DNA of 64,000 nucleotides, taken from NCBI RefSeq assembly GCF_034064985.1, contig NZ_CP139249.1, positions 868,001 through 932,000 on the forward strand, given 5' to 3'. Origin of the DNA: Acinetobacter pittii. GTDB taxonomy: Bacteria; Pseudomonadota; Gammaproteobacteria; Pseudomonadales; Moraxellaceae. Of the stretch, positions 44,375 through 54,043 are shown piece after piece. Position 1 is the stretch's first letter; each line of letters begins with the position of its first letter. A model generated the notes under the pieces. That model had not been told where the DNA came from. It was given only the letters and a program-made list of their open reading frames with translations, and did not search any database. Both the position numbers and the translations under genes were made by a program.

Positions 44375-45454
44375 ATGCGCGCGTACAATTTCTGTGCTGG
44401 TCCTGCTGCATTACCTACTGCCGTTTTAGAAAAAGCTCAACAAGAATTGTTGGATTGGCAAGGTAAAGGTCTATCCATCATGGAAATGAGTCACCGTAGT
44501 GCTGACTATGTTGCTGTGGCTGAAAAAGCTGAAGCAGATTTACGTAAGTTAATGAATATTCCAGAAAACTATAAAGTACTGTTTTTACAAGGCGGTGCGT
44601 CATTACAATTTTCTGCTATTCCTTTAAACCTTTTAGGTAAGAACAGTAAAGCCGATTATATTCACACTGGCATCTGGTCTGAAAAAGCGTTAAAAGAAGC
44701 AAAACGTTATGGCGATATTAATGTTGTAGAAGCTGGCATTAAAGTAGATGGCAAGTTCGCAATTTCTGAGCAAAGCGAATGGAATTTATCTGATGATGCA
44801 GCATATGTACATTATGCGGATAATGAAACGATTGGTGGCTTACAGTTCGCAGGAATTCCTGATGTAAAAGCGCCACTTGTTTGTGACTATTCATCAAGTA
44901 TTTTATCTGCTCCATTAGATGTGACCAAGTTTGGTTTAATCTATGCTGGTGCACAAAAAAATATTGGTCCTGCTGGTTTAACAATTGTCATTATTCGTGA
45001 TGACTTACTTGATCAAGCTAAACCAGAAATTCCAAGCATTTTAAAATATGGTGACCAAGCGAAAAATGGTTCTATGGTAAATACACCATCGACTTATGCA
45101 TGGTACTTGTCTGGTTTGGTATTTGAATGGTTGCTAGAGCAGGGTGGGGTAGATGCGATCCATAAAGTGAACCTTGAAAAAGCTCAATTGCTCTATGGTT
45201 ATATCGACTCAAGTGATTTCTACAATAACCCGATCGCAATTCCAAACCGTTCAATTATGAATGTACCGTTTACCTTGGCAGACGAAGCTTTAGAAAAGCA
45301 ATTCTTAAAAGAAGCAGAAGCTAATCACTTGTTGAATTTAGCTGGCCACCGTTCTGTCGGCGGTATGCGTGCAAGTATTTATAATGCCGTTCCATTAGAA
45401 GGCGTACAGGCTTTAATCAACTTTATGGATGATTTTGCAAAGCGTAATGGTTAA
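44375..45454 (+). CDS. serC: Phosphoserine aminotransferase
   Basis: The 359-residue protein begins MRAYNFCAGPAALPTAVLEK and contains GKGLSIMEMSHRS, FLQGGASLQFSAIPLNLL and the PLP Lys195 in AGAQKNIGPAG. SerC converts 3-phosphohydroxypyruvate to phosphoserine and also acts in pyridoxal phosphate synthesis after PdxB. ATG at 44375 has an AAGGGAAAA site; an upstream ATG at 44333 would add a leader with no family match. It is monocistronic with a very strong terminator. Confidence 0.96.
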   Translation: MRAYNFCAGPAALPTAVLEKAQQELLDWQGKGLSIMEMSHRSADYVAVAEKAEADLRKLMNIPENYKVLFLQGGASLQFSAIPLNLLGKNSKADYIHTGIWSEKALKEAKRYGDINVVEAGIKVDGKFAISEQSEWNLSDDAAYVHYADNETIGGLQFAGIPDVKAPLVCDYSSSILSAPLDVTKFGLIYAGAQKNIGPAGLTIVIIRDDLLDQAKPEIPSILKYGDQAKNGSMVNTPSTYAWYLSGLVFEWLLEQGGVDAIHKVNLEKAQLLYGYIDSSDFYNNPIAIPNRSIMNVPFTLADEALEKQFLKEAEANHLLNLAGHRSVGGMRASIYNAVPLEGVQALINFMDDFAKRNG

Positions 45455-45462
45455 GCAAATCA

Positions 45463-45498
45463 AATAAATAAAGCCCTCAAATGAGGGCTTTATTTATT
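45463..45498. terminator. Bidirectional terminator after serC
   Basis: A 17-bp perfect stem (AATAAATAAAGCCCTCA and its complement) with a 2-base loop carries T-rich ends on both strands. It lies between serC and the convergent 48-residue gene. Confidence 0.95.
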
Positions 45499-45512
45499 GA
45501 ATAAGTTATAAA

Positions 45513-45659
45513 TTAAAAAGGCACTAAACCAAACTGGTGCATGAATATGGCAGCTAAGAACATACCCAAGACAAAAAAGCAAAACGCACCAGTATCGACC
45601 TTTACGCGCAGGCTACTGGATTGAATGAGGCTGGTAGTTTGTTCGGGTATAATCTTCAT
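45513..45659 (-). CDS. 48-residue single-pass membrane protein, hypothetical
   Basis: The minus strand from ATG at 45659 reads MKIIPEQTTSLIQSSSLRVK then VDTGAFCFFVLGMFLAAIFM and HQFGLVPF before TAA. The first 20 residues are polar; residues 25-42 form one membrane helix. An AGG-containing site lies upstream, and the gene starts 33 bases after the stop of the 313-residue gene, so it is likely in the same transcript. A strong terminator follows 14 bases after its stop. I do not recognise a family. The combination of site, spacing and terminator makes it more than a chance frame. Confidence 0.55.
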   Translation of the reverse strand: MKIIPEQTTSLIQSSSLRVKVDTGAFCFFVLGMFLAAIFMHQFGLVPF

Positions 45660-45692
45660 TCAATAACCTAATTATTAAAATATTAGTGAAAT

Positions 45693-46634
45693 TCAATTAG
45701 TTTCACCCTTTTTAGCACAAATAGTCGCCTGAATCCAGATATTACCGCGAATATATTCGCCAATATTAAAGTTTTTATACAAATCGTTTTTGGTCGCAAT
45801 GCGCACTAATATGGCAGGAAGATCATCTTCTAAAACTAAAGTAACATCATAAAGGGTATATTCTGCCCCCATAAATGTCATAGAAGTTTTACCAACAATA
45901 TTACCTTGGAACCATGCTTCATCTTCTTGACCAAGATTTTCGCCATATAAATAAGCGACCATTTTAGAAAAATCAACGGTTACAGGTTCTTGATCTTCTG
46001 GAGTTTTTGGTTGCCACTCATTAATGAGTTCCTGTAAATTTTCAGGAGCAACACCATTATGTTCAGTTAAAATTGCATTTAATGCACGGTGATGTTTAAT
46101 CGAAGCTGGGTCATCAACAATAATTTTTTCGCCTGCTGGAACAGGTTCTAATTCATAAGCCCACGCATTAAATTGGACTTGATAGTTTTGATTTTTGTCA
46201 TATTGACAGTAGTTAACACTAAATAAATTATCAAATGCATAAACAGTTGTATTTTTATTTAATCTTAAACTTAACACGGCTTGTGTTGCAGAGTCACAAG
46301 TAATGATGCGTTCAATTTTTGCATTATATTGATATGGACTTTCAAAACTTGGGAAGGCTGTTTTAAGCGCACGAGGTTTTTGGTTTTCAACAGCAATAAT
46401 TTGATTGATCGTAACTTTTTGATCTTGTGGACCTTGAATGAGCCAAAAAGATTGGTCCATGTCTTCTTCATGTTCACACAAACCCATTGGCATTACAGGT
46501 GCATCAAGTGCCAGTCCTAACCATTTTGGTACATCTGTTTCGGGATGGGACGTCAATAGATTCCAATGTTCTCCATGACTACCAAAATTTTGGTCATTTA
46601 CTTTAATAACTTCTGGACTATTTTGATTTTTCAT
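45693..46634 (-). CDS. Hypothetical protein of 313 residues
   Basis: I do not recognise this gene. From ATG at 46634 the product is 313 residues, acidic, with no signal peptide, membrane helix or nucleotide motif. It is Asn/Gln-rich and carries several aromatic residues; strand-rich segments include NTTVYAFDNLFSVNYCQY and the C-terminal GEYIRGNIWIQATICAKKG, which looks like part of a beta barrel of the OB type. Only that impression can be given. A GTG two codons upstream is a poorer start. It precedes the 48-residue membrane protein gene by 33 bases. Confidence 0.8.
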   Translation of the reverse strand: MKNQNSPEVIKVNDQNFGSHGEHWNLLTSHPETDVPKWLGLALDAPVMPMGLCEHEEDMDQSFWLIQGPQDQKVTINQIIAVENQKPRALKTAFPSFESPYQYNAKIERIITCDSATQAVLSLRLNKNTTVYAFDNLFSVNYCQYDKNQNYQVQFNAWAYELEPVPAGEKIIVDDPASIKHHRALNAILTEHNGVAPENLQELINEWQPKTPEDQEPVTVDFSKMVAYLYGENLGQEDEAWFQGNIVGKTSMTFMGAEYTLYDVTLVLEDDLPAILVRIATKNDLYKNFNIGEYIRGNIWIQATICAKKGETN

Positions 46635-46897
46635 AAGCACGATGCTGTTGGGTTCACATTACTTGTTATATTAAATCGAGGGTGTTTGCTATTTTTCAAG
46701 TCTCCATATGTAAATTCTCTTGTAAAAGCGCGTATTTAGTCATTTAAAGAGAAATGCTACTTTTATTGATAAATTAAAAACAAACCTAATCTATAAAAAC
46801 TTCAATGTTGAAATTAAAAATAAGTTTAATGTTTATTTCTACTCACCTTAGAAAAGCATCTGTTAGACTAATATTTTTAGTGGAAATAGAGAATAAC

Positions 46898-47368
46898 GTG
46901 CTGCCATTTAAGTTATGGGTAGACGCAGACGCCTTACCGAAAATTCTACGTGAAGTGATTTTACGTGCATCAGATCGTTATCAATTAGAAGTCATTTTTG
47001 TTGCCAATCAAAATGTTGGTATCACGCCCTCTGTTCGTATTAAATCAATACAGGTTTTAAGTGGTGCCGATCAGGCAGATAAAGAAATAGTCGAGCGTAT
47101 GGTTGAAAATGACATTGTCATTACGCAGGATATTCCGCTGGCAGCTCAGGTGATTGAGAAAGGTGGAGTTGCTATTCATCCCCGTGGTGAAGTTTATACA
47201 ACGGCGAATGTTAAAGCGCGTTTACATCTACGTGATTTCATGGATACGCTCCGTGGTGCAGGTGTGCAAACTGGTGGACCACCTCCTATTTCCGAACGAG
47301 ATAAACGTGAATTTTCAAGTTCATTAGATCAAACGATTTTAAAGCAAAAACGTAAAATAGCTAAGTGA
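46898..47368 (+). CDS. YaiI/YqxD family protein (DUF188)
   Basis: From GTG at 46898 the product is 156 residues, the usual family length. It begins [20 protein letters not shown], the diagnostic DADACP-type start with Ala in place of Cys, and has [35 protein letters not shown] and [13 protein letters not shown]. These match a PIN-like fold predicted to be a nuclease, without proven function. An in-frame GTG at 46880 is an alternative. The upstream reading from 46805 adds residues not found in the family. EamA transporter gene follows 8 bases later. Confidence 0.88.
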   Translation: MLPFKLWVDADALPKILREVILRASDRYQLEVIFVANQNVGITPSVRIKSIQVLSGADQADKEIVERMVENDIVITQDIPLAAQVIEKGGVAIHPRGEVYTTANVKARLHLRDFMDTLRGAGVQTGGPPPISERDKREFSSSLDQTILKQKRKIAK

Positions 47369-47375
47369 GCATCGC

Positions 47376-48284
47376 ATGCCATCGCAAACCAATTTGGCTC
47401 TAACCTATGCCTTGTTAGTGTTTATCTGGGCAACAACTCCGTTGGCAATTGTCTGGAGTGTGTCAGATCTACATCTGATGTGGGCATTGTTATTACGCTT
47501 TTTTATTGCACTGCCTTTGGCTGTCATCATATTGCTAATTTTGAGAACACCTTTTCCGACTCATCGACAAGCAGTTCATAGCTACATTGCTGGATCTTTT
47601 AGCTTAATTGGTTCTCAAATTTTTACTTATGCCGCGACCCAATATTTAAGTTCAGGCATGATTGCACTTATGTTTGGCTTAGCACCGATTATGGCGGGGC
47701 TTATTGGGCGGTTTGCTTTTAGCCAACAACTTTATAAGCTGCAATGGTTGGGTATGGCAATTGCGGTCTGTGGGCTAGCTATTATTTGTCTGAGCGGTGC
47801 GAATCAGCATGTACACCCGTTTGGTATTGTTCTTATGCTAATCAGTGTGTTTGTTTATTCTTTTTCAATTTTCTGGGTCAAGAAAGTTAATGCACAGATC
47901 CAGCCGATGGCTCAGGCAACTGGCTCTATTTTAGTGTCTTCTATTTTTGCTAGTTGTTTCATCCCATTTATTTGGCAATATGCACCAACACATTTGCCGG
48001 AAGCCAAATCATTATTTGCCCTAATTTATACGGTACTCATGGCTTCACTGGTTGCTATGTTCTGTTATTTCAAACTTATACAAAATATTCAGGCAACCAC
48101 CTTGTCTTTAACTACAGTGATCACGCCAATGATCGCTATGATAATTGGGGCAGCTTTAAATCATGAGCAGCTTTCAATTATGGTTTTTGTCGGTGCTTTC
48201 ATTATCTTGTCTGGACTCTTTTTATATTTCTATAAAGACATTCAGGCAAACCGGAACTTTGCTCAACATATGAAGTCTAAATAG
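47376..48284 (+). CDS. EamA family (DMT superfamily) transporter
   Basis: The 302-residue protein has ten expected membrane helices arranged as two EamA repeats: LTYALLVFIWATTPLAIVWS, LSSGMIALMFGLAPIMAGLI in the first half and ISVFVYSFSIFWVKKVNAQI, TTLSLTTVITPMIAMIIGAA in the second. Such proteins export or import metabolites or drugs; the substrate is unknown. It lies 8 bases after the YaiI gene, so the two are probably one operon. No clear terminator follows. Confidence 0.9.
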   Translation: MPSQTNLALTYALLVFIWATTPLAIVWSVSDLHLMWALLLRFFIALPLAVIILLILRTPFPTHRQAVHSYIAGSFSLIGSQIFTYAATQYLSSGMIALMFGLAPIMAGLIGRFAFSQQLYKLQWLGMAIAVCGLAIICLSGANQHVHPFGIVLMLISVFVYSFSIFWVKKVNAQIQPMAQATGSILVSSIFASCFIPFIWQYAPTHLPEAKSLFALIYTVLMASLVAMFCYFKLIQNIQATTLSLTTVITPMIAMIIGAALNHEQLSIMVFVGAFIILSGLFLYFYKDIQANRNFAQHMKSK

Positions 48285-48543
48285 GAGAAGATTTGGGTAA
48301 TTTGTTGAGCTTATTCATTAAATTGTTCTAATTCGTAGCGAAATGCACGATCAAATTGATCTCCCAACTTAACTAGTAGAAAATAGCGCAGCAATATAAT
48401 ATTAGGATTGTTAAGGATAAGTCAGAACTTACTGATTTTTAAACCTTAATACAGCATCTAACGGTATGGTCAAATAGTAGATGGGGGTGCAATTTGCCAT
48501 CAACATCTTATATTTTCCATCAATGACCTTGGATTTAGAAGGT

Positions 48544-49779
48544 ATGTTTAAACCAATCTCACTGTATATAGGGTTGAGATATACTCGCGCAAGACGCAGT
48601 AATCATTTTATTTCTTTTATTGCATTGGTTTCGATGGTCGGTTTGACACTAGGTGTCGCTGTGCTGATTACAGTACTTTCTGTCATGAACGGTTTCGATC
48701 GCGAATTGAAAAACCGTGTGTTAGGAATGGTGCCGCAAGCAACAGTTTCATCTACACAAATCCTCACGGATTGGCCTGAACTCGTGAAGCGAGTTGAACA
48801 TCATCCACATGTAACAGGGGTTGCACCTTTTACGCAATTGCAAGGTATGTTAACTGCGCAAGGGCAAGTCGCTGGTATTATGGTGACGGGTATTGACCCA
48901 AAATATGAAAAGAATGTCTCTATTATTCAAAATCATATTGTTGCCGGGAGTTTAGATTCACTTAAAAAAGGTGAATTTGGTATTGTACTTGGTAAAGATA
49001 TGGCTGATTCATTGGGCTTACGTCTAAATGATAGTGTGACATTGGTTTTACCAGAAGCAACACCGTCTCCAGCAGGTGTTGTACCTCGTTTCAAGCGTTT
49101 TAAAGTGGTTGGTATTTTTAGTGTAGGCGCTGAAGTGGACTCTATGGTGGGTTATATTGCCCTATATGATGCTTCAACCTTATTACGCTTACCAGATGGT
49201 GCTCAAGGTGTCCGTTTAAAACTAGATGATATTTTTGCAGCGCCGCAAGTTGCTGATGATTTAGTAAAAAGTTTACCAAGCAATTTCTACGCGACGAACT
49301 GGACCTATACGCATGGTAATTTATTTAATGCCATTCAAATGGAAAAAACTCTAGTCGGTTTATTGCTTGTCCTTATTATTGTGGTTGCAGCATTTAATAT
49401 TGTTTCGTCATTGGTCATGGTGGTGACTGATAAAAAATCTGATATCGCAATTTTGCGCACATTAGGCGCTTCGCCGTCGATGATTACTAAAATATTTATG
49501 GTTCAAGGCACCGTAATTGGTGTGATTGGTACCGTTGCGGGTACGGTTTTAGGTGTTATTTTAGCCTTAACCATTAGTGATATCATTTCATGGTTTAACA
49601 ATGTGTTGGGCTTAAATCTATTTGATGCTTACTTTGTACATTACCTTCCTTCTTATTTAAGATGGCAAGATGTGACGATTATCGTGATTGTTTCTTTACT
49701 TTTAAGCTTCTTGGCGACTATTTATCCGGCGCTTCGTGCTGCCAAAGTTCAACCTGCCGAGGCTCTGCGCTATGAGTAA
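48544..49779 (+). CDS. Lipoprotein-releasing ABC transporter permease (LolC/E or LolF type)
   Basis: From ATG at 48544 the product is 411 residues starting MFKPISLYIGLRYTRARRSN, the typical LolC/LolE start. A first helix (about 25-47, ISFIALVSMVGLTLGVAVLI) is followed by a periplasmic MacB-like domain and three C-terminal helices with VLLLVLIIVVAAFNIVSSL-type and LGASPSMITKIFMVQGTVIG sequence (ABC coupling motif). With LolD it extracts lipoproteins from the inner membrane for LolA. Only one permease gene is next to lolD, which fits the LolDF arrangement with a homodimeric permease. The last codons overlap lolD by eight bases. Confidence 0.93.
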   Translation: MFKPISLYIGLRYTRARRSNHFISFIALVSMVGLTLGVAVLITVLSVMNGFDRELKNRVLGMVPQATVSSTQILTDWPELVKRVEHHPHVTGVAPFTQLQGMLTAQGQVAGIMVTGIDPKYEKNVSIIQNHIVAGSLDSLKKGEFGIVLGKDMADSLGLRLNDSVTLVLPEATPSPAGVVPRFKRFKVVGIFSVGAEVDSMVGYIALYDASTLLRLPDGAQGVRLKLDDIFAAPQVADDLVKSLPSNFYATNWTYTHGNLFNAIQMEKTLVGLLLVLIIVVAAFNIVSSLVMVVTDKKSDIAILRTLGASPSMITKIFMVQGTVIGVIGTVAGTVLGVILALTISDIISWFNNVLGLNLFDAYFVHYLPSYLRWQDVTIIVIVSLLLSFLATIYPALRAAKVQPAEALRYE

Positions 49780-50458
49780 AATTGTTTTAGAAGCGAAAGA
49801 AATATATAAACATTTTGATGACGGTAAATCTAAAGTTGAAGTCATTAAAGGTCTTTCTTTACAAGTTGAAGCAGGGCAGTTTGTTTCGATTGTCGGTGCG
49901 AGTGGTTCAGGTAAAAGTACTTTGCTTCATGTGCTAGGTGGTTTAGAGCAGCCAACTCAAGGGCAAGTATTTTTAAATGGTCAGCGTTTTGATAATTTAG
50001 GTGAAGCTGAACGTGGTTTTCAGCGTAACCAATACCTCGGTTTTGTTTATCAATTTCATCATCTATTACCTGAGTTTTCTGCGCTTGAAAATGTAGCAAT
50101 GCCTTTAATGCTTCGTGCAGATAGCCAATTTAAATCGGTAAAAGCGCAAGCTGAATATTTACTTGATCGAGTTGGATTGTCTCATCGTATGGATCATAAG
50201 CCAGGGGAGCTTTCAGGTGGTGAGCGCCAACGTGTGGCTTTAGCGCGTGCTTTAGTCACTAAACCAGCGGTTGTTCTGGCTGATGAACCTACAGGTAATT
50301 TAGACCGTAAAACAGCTCTAGGTATTTTTGAATTACTGACCGATCTTAAGAAAGAACTCAACATGGCAATGTTAATTGTGACACATGATGAGCATTTAGC
50401 TCAGGCTGCTGATTCTATTTTGCACATGCAAGATGGACTCTGGGTGAGTGGTTCTTAA
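49772..50458 (+). CDS. lolD: Lipoprotein-releasing ABC transporter ATPase LolD
   Basis: The 228-residue ATPase has Walker A GASGSGKST, the Q-loop in FVYQFHHLLPEFSALENVAM, the signature LSGGERQRVALARAL, Walker B VLADEPTGNLD and switch VTHDEH. The FHHLLPEF segment is characteristic of LolD. It powers release of outer-membrane lipoproteins. It starts inside the last codons of the permease gene, which couples their translation, and ends before a hairpin terminator. Confidence 0.96.
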   Translation: MSKIVLEAKEIYKHFDDGKSKVEVIKGLSLQVEAGQFVSIVGASGSGKSTLLHVLGGLEQPTQGQVFLNGQRFDNLGEAERGFQRNQYLGFVYQFHHLLPEFSALENVAMPLMLRADSQFKSVKAQAEYLLDRVGLSHRMDHKPGELSGGERQRVALARALVTKPAVVLADEPTGNLDRKTALGIFELLTDLKKELNMAMLIVTHDEHLAQAADSILHMQDGLWVSGS

Positions 50459-50483
50459 AAAATTGTCATTAAATCACATTGTT

Positions 50484-50511
50484 AAAGCCCACTTAGTTGG
50501 GCTTTAATTTT
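50484..50511 (+). terminator. Terminator of the lol operon
   Basis: AAAGCCCA and TGGGCTTT form an 8-bp stem with a 6-base loop followed by AATTTT. Confidence 0.8.
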
Positions 50512-50541
50512 GCCCCTAAAAAGATAATGATATGACTTTGC

Positions 50542-52974
50542 ATGTTAAAACTTATTTTAATGGGGTGGATTGGGGGTATTGCATTTATGGGGATAGATAT
50601 CCCTTTAATAATGCAATATGGGTGGTTAGGTAAAGTCTTGCTTGTTATAGGCTTTATTTTTTATATTTTTAAGAGAAATATTTTCTTAAATCACCCCATA
50701 TTAAAAGCCATTTACTGTCTAGTCTGTGCTATTAGTCTCTTTACTATAGGACATCAATATGCTCAGCATGCCTTAAATCAAAGATTAGAACTGCGACAAA
50801 TGCAGCCTAAAACTTTAGATATTATTGTGTATGTAGACCATATAAGTGAAGAAAAAGAAGATAAGACACAGCAACCCGTTCAGGTACTAGGGCAGTCCTT
50901 ACATCCCGCAAATTGGCTATTATATTTAAAAAATCAAAAAGTAATCTCAGCCGTAGATGAGCCAAAATTACAATTAGGCCATTACTATCGAATTTCTGGT
51001 AAAACCAAACCTGCTCATAGTTATGCAGTAGCTGGTGTTTTTGACCAAGAACAATGGTTTATTCAGCGAGACATAATGTCCGGTTTTAGTGTTCAGCATA
51101 TTGAGCCTTTAAGCCCTGATGAAATTTATCAGTTGGGTTATCAACATCATTTAAAAGAGCAGCAGAAGTTTTTTAATAGCCAAAAATTAAATATAGAAAA
51201 ATTGCGTCTAAAATTTAGATTGATGCTACAAAAATCTCCTTTGCAAAATAAAGGACTATTATTAGCTTTATTAATAGGGGACGAAAGTCTCTTAAATGAT
51301 GAGATTAGAAATCAATTTAAGGAATTAGGAATCTCTCATCTATTGGCGATTTCAGGGCCTCATGTACTCATTTTTGCTATCATGTTATCTTGGGTATTAC
51401 ATCAATTAATAAGACGTTATTATCCGCAGATTTATTTGCGTCAACCTAAACAAATATGGGCCATGATTCCATTATGTTCCGGTGTTTTGATTTATACGGC
51501 ATTTGTTGGTTTTGAAATTCCTGCCTTAAGAACTTTACTCTCAGTATTTTTATTTGCCTTTTTATTATTGATCAAACTACCTGTTAAACCATTTTCACTC
51601 TTGGTTTATAGTGCAAGTCTACTTTTACTTTTCGATCCCTTCAGTGTTTTATCCGCAGGTTTTTGGCTGTCTTATGGTTCTTGCTTTATTTTATTACGGA
51701 TTTATCAAACTATAGAGCAGGCTCCAAATCTTGTTTCAACTAGTCTGTTATCTAAAATCATTCTTTTCGGCAAAATCTTAATTGAATCTCAAGGCAAAAT
51801 ATTTATAGCCCTATGTCCTTTAATGCTTATTTTCTTTCAACAGATTTCATGGGTTGCGCCTTTTACAAATATTATTGCAGTTCCCTTACTTGGAGGAGTG
51901 ATTGTTCCTTTAAATATTTTTGCTGCTTGTATATGGCTGATTTTTAATCCTATTGGAAGTTTACTTTTTCAAATTAATGATGTTCTGATCAGTATATTAC
52001 TGACATGTTTTGGCTTTTTAGAGAAGCTATCTCTACCATTACAAGGTTTTAGCCTGACACCACTTGATTTAGTGTGCCTTAGCTTCGTTATTATTATCTT
52101 ATTTTTACCGCGTGGGATTTTACCCAAATCTTGGGGGCTAATATGCTGTTTACCCTTGATCATTCCAGATAAGTCGTCCCAGCAAATCCAATTAAATATT
52201 ATAGATGTGGGGCAGGGGCAAGCTATTTTCTTGCAGCACCCGCAGCAGACATGGCTTATCGATACGGGTGGGTCTTATGATGAGAAAGCTTTTAGTATTG
52301 GTCAAAATGTGGTGATTCCATATTTACGCCAAAAGGGAATTAAACAACTGGATCATGTCATACTATCTCATCTTGACCAAGATCATAGTGGAGCATTTCC
52401 TTCTATTGCTCAGACTTTTTCTATTAAACAAGTCATATCAAATGAATTATGGAAAGAGCAAATTAGAGAACCATTTACTTATTGTCATCAAGGCCAAAAA
52501 TGGCAATATCCACAATTAGATATTGAAATTCTTTGGCCTAAAGAAAAAGATTTGAACTTAGTTTCTTCAAATCAAAACCAATATTCTTGTGTGGTTTATA
52601 TTCACTTAAAACAGATAAATGGTTATCAAAATTATTTAATTATGGGTGATGCAGGGTGGGAAGCAGAATATCAACTCATGAAAGAATATCCTGATTTAAA
52701 GGTAGATGTTTTGGTATTAGGTCATCATGGAAGTAAACATAGTTCGGCTTATGACTTTTTAGCGACTCTAAAACCAAAGCTTGTTGTTGCTTCTGCTGGC
52801 TTTAATAATCGTTATGGTCATCCAAGCAAAGAGGTTTTAGCGAGAGTACAAGCACTTCATATTCCATTTAAAAGCACAGTTGGACAAGGGACATTAAGCT
52901 TTGTATCTCGCAATCATCAGATGGTTTTATACACTCGACGTTTCGAGCGTACTTGGCTTCACCGGAATTTGTGA
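50542..52974 (+). CDS. comEC: ComEC/Rec2 family DNA uptake channel
   Basis: The 810-residue protein has an N-terminal membrane pair with a DUF4131-like soluble part, a Competence domain (LLLALLIGDESLLNDEIRNQ, LGISHLLAISGPHVLIFAIM) spanning about residues 230-530 with many helices, and a C-terminal metallo-beta-lactamase-like domain (LNIIDVGQGQAIFLQ, HVILSHLDQDHSGAFPSI, MGDAGWEAEYQLMK, VLVLGHHGSKHSSAYDF). ComEC carries single-stranded DNA across the inner membrane in natural transformation, a trait well known in Acinetobacter. Its 3' end overlaps the convergent acyltransferase gene by 48 bases. Confidence 0.94.
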   Translation: MLKLILMGWIGGIAFMGIDIPLIMQYGWLGKVLLVIGFIFYIFKRNIFLNHPILKAIYCLVCAISLFTIGHQYAQHALNQRLELRQMQPKTLDIIVYVDHISEEKEDKTQQPVQVLGQSLHPANWLLYLKNQKVISAVDEPKLQLGHYYRISGKTKPAHSYAVAGVFDQEQWFIQRDIMSGFSVQHIEPLSPDEIYQLGYQHHLKEQQKFFNSQKLNIEKLRLKFRLMLQKSPLQNKGLLLALLIGDESLLNDEIRNQFKELGISHLLAISGPHVLIFAIMLSWVLHQLIRRYYPQIYLRQPKQIWAMIPLCSGVLIYTAFVGFEIPALRTLLSVFLFAFLLLIKLPVKPFSLLVYSASLLLLFDPFSVLSAGFWLSYGSCFILLRIYQTIEQAPNLVSTSLLSKIILFGKILIESQGKIFIALCPLMLIFFQQISWVAPFTNIIAVPLLGGVIVPLNIFAACIWLIFNPIGSLLFQINDVLISILLTCFGFLEKLSLPLQGFSLTPLDLVCLSFVIIILFLPRGILPKSWGLICCLPLIIPDKSSQQIQLNIIDVGQGQAIFLQHPQQTWLIDTGGSYDEKAFSIGQNVVIPYLRQKGIKQLDHVILSHLDQDHSGAFPSIAQTFSIKQVISNELWKEQIREPFTYCHQGQKWQYPQLDIEILWPKEKDLNLVSSNQNQYSCVVYIHLKQINGYQNYLIMGDAGWEAEYQLMKEYPDLKVDVLVLGHHGSKHSSAYDFLATLKPKLVVASAGFNNRYGHPSKEVLARVQALHIPFKSTVGQGTLSFVSRNHQMVLYTRRFERTWLHRNL

Positions 52975-53910
52975 AGCCTCGGCTTTAAGCTTGGCAATGA
53001 TTTGTAGTGCTTCATCTGGATCAAGATTATAAATATTATCTAAAGCAGGGTTCGCTTTAAAACGTTTATAACTCCAGTGATAGTGTTCAGGATAATGCTG
53101 GATCAGTTGTTCAATGGCTTGATGAATAACAAAGGTTCCATCATCGGCACTACCTTCGTAAATCTTCTCATCCATAGGCTCAATATGCATCGTAAAACCG
53201 TCGTGTTCATTACGAATCGCATAAAGAAATAATGCTTTGGCTTTTGTTTTTTGGATGAGCTTGGCACTTAAATTACTTGAAGCAAGTGGTACACCAAAAT
53301 AATTGATCATATCCCCACCAACATTAGGTGTATGGTCGGGTAAAATTACCGTGGTTTCGCCTTGTTTTAGTGCTTTAAAAATTTGTCGAACACCCGTCTC
53401 ATCGGTAGGTACCAAGTTGGCTTGTTCACGACTACGTGCTTCGCGAACAAAACGGTCTGCATCTTCATTTTTTACAGGCTTGTATAAAATAGTCATGGAA
53501 GTGAACTGGGCACACCAAGCATTCATGATTTCCCAGGTACCAAAATGTGGAACAATCAAAACCACACCTTTTTTTTCTGCCAGTGCTTCATGAAAGTAAT
53601 GTTCACCCTCAATATGGTGAATTCTTGAAATATTCTTACTATTTGATGAGCCCCAAATACTTAAAAACTCGAAGTATGAGGTTAACTCGTTACGAATAGC
53701 TTGTTGTGTAATATCTATTCGTTGCTGTGGTGTTAAGTGGGGAAGTGCAATTTGTAAGTTAAGTTCTATACTTTTTGATGTTCTAGTAATTTTTAAAGTA
53801 TTGACTAACCCTGCCAACATACGGGCAATAAAACGTCCAAATTGAATGGGTTGACGGCTAAAAGTTTTGAGTAAGTAATAGTTCATGCTTTTTACATCTA
53901 GTTTGGTCAT
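52927..53910 (-). CDS. Lysophospholipid/lipid A acyltransferase (LpxL/LpxM family)
   Basis: The 327-residue protein is a lipid A late acyltransferase: an N-terminal amphipathic or membrane segment, the HX4E motif as HFGTWE (about residue 122), a second conserved block ILPDHTPNVGGDMINYFGVP, and YHWSYKRFK near the C-terminus. Such enzymes add secondary acyl chains to lipid A from acyl-ACP at the inner membrane. LpxL and LpxM cannot be told apart with confidence here. The C-terminal 50 residues are an extension beyond the core. The stop lies 48 bases within the comEC coding sequence. Confidence 0.88.
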   Translation of the reverse strand: MTKLDVKSMNYYLLKTFSRQPIQFGRFIARMLAGLVNTLKITRTSKSIELNLQIALPHLTPQQRIDITQQAIRNELTSYFEFLSIWGSSNSKNISRIHHIEGEHYFHEALAEKKGVVLIVPHFGTWEIMNAWCAQFTSMTILYKPVKNEDADRFVREARSREQANLVPTDETGVRQIFKALKQGETTVILPDHTPNVGGDMINYFGVPLASSNLSAKLIQKTKAKALFLYAIRNEHDGFTMHIEPMDEKIYEGSADDGTFVIHQAIEQLIQHYPEHYHWSYKRFKANPALDNIYNLDPDEALQIIAKLKAEASQIPVKPSTLETSSV

Positions 53911-54043
53911 CTATCGCGGTAAAAAGGAGGCAACAAGTAAAAAAAGATAAAAATATTATAAATGAAATCATATAATTTAGACAGTTTTTATCAAATCAAC
54001 GTATATAATGACATCATTTTAGATTGATTTGGATTGGAATTTT

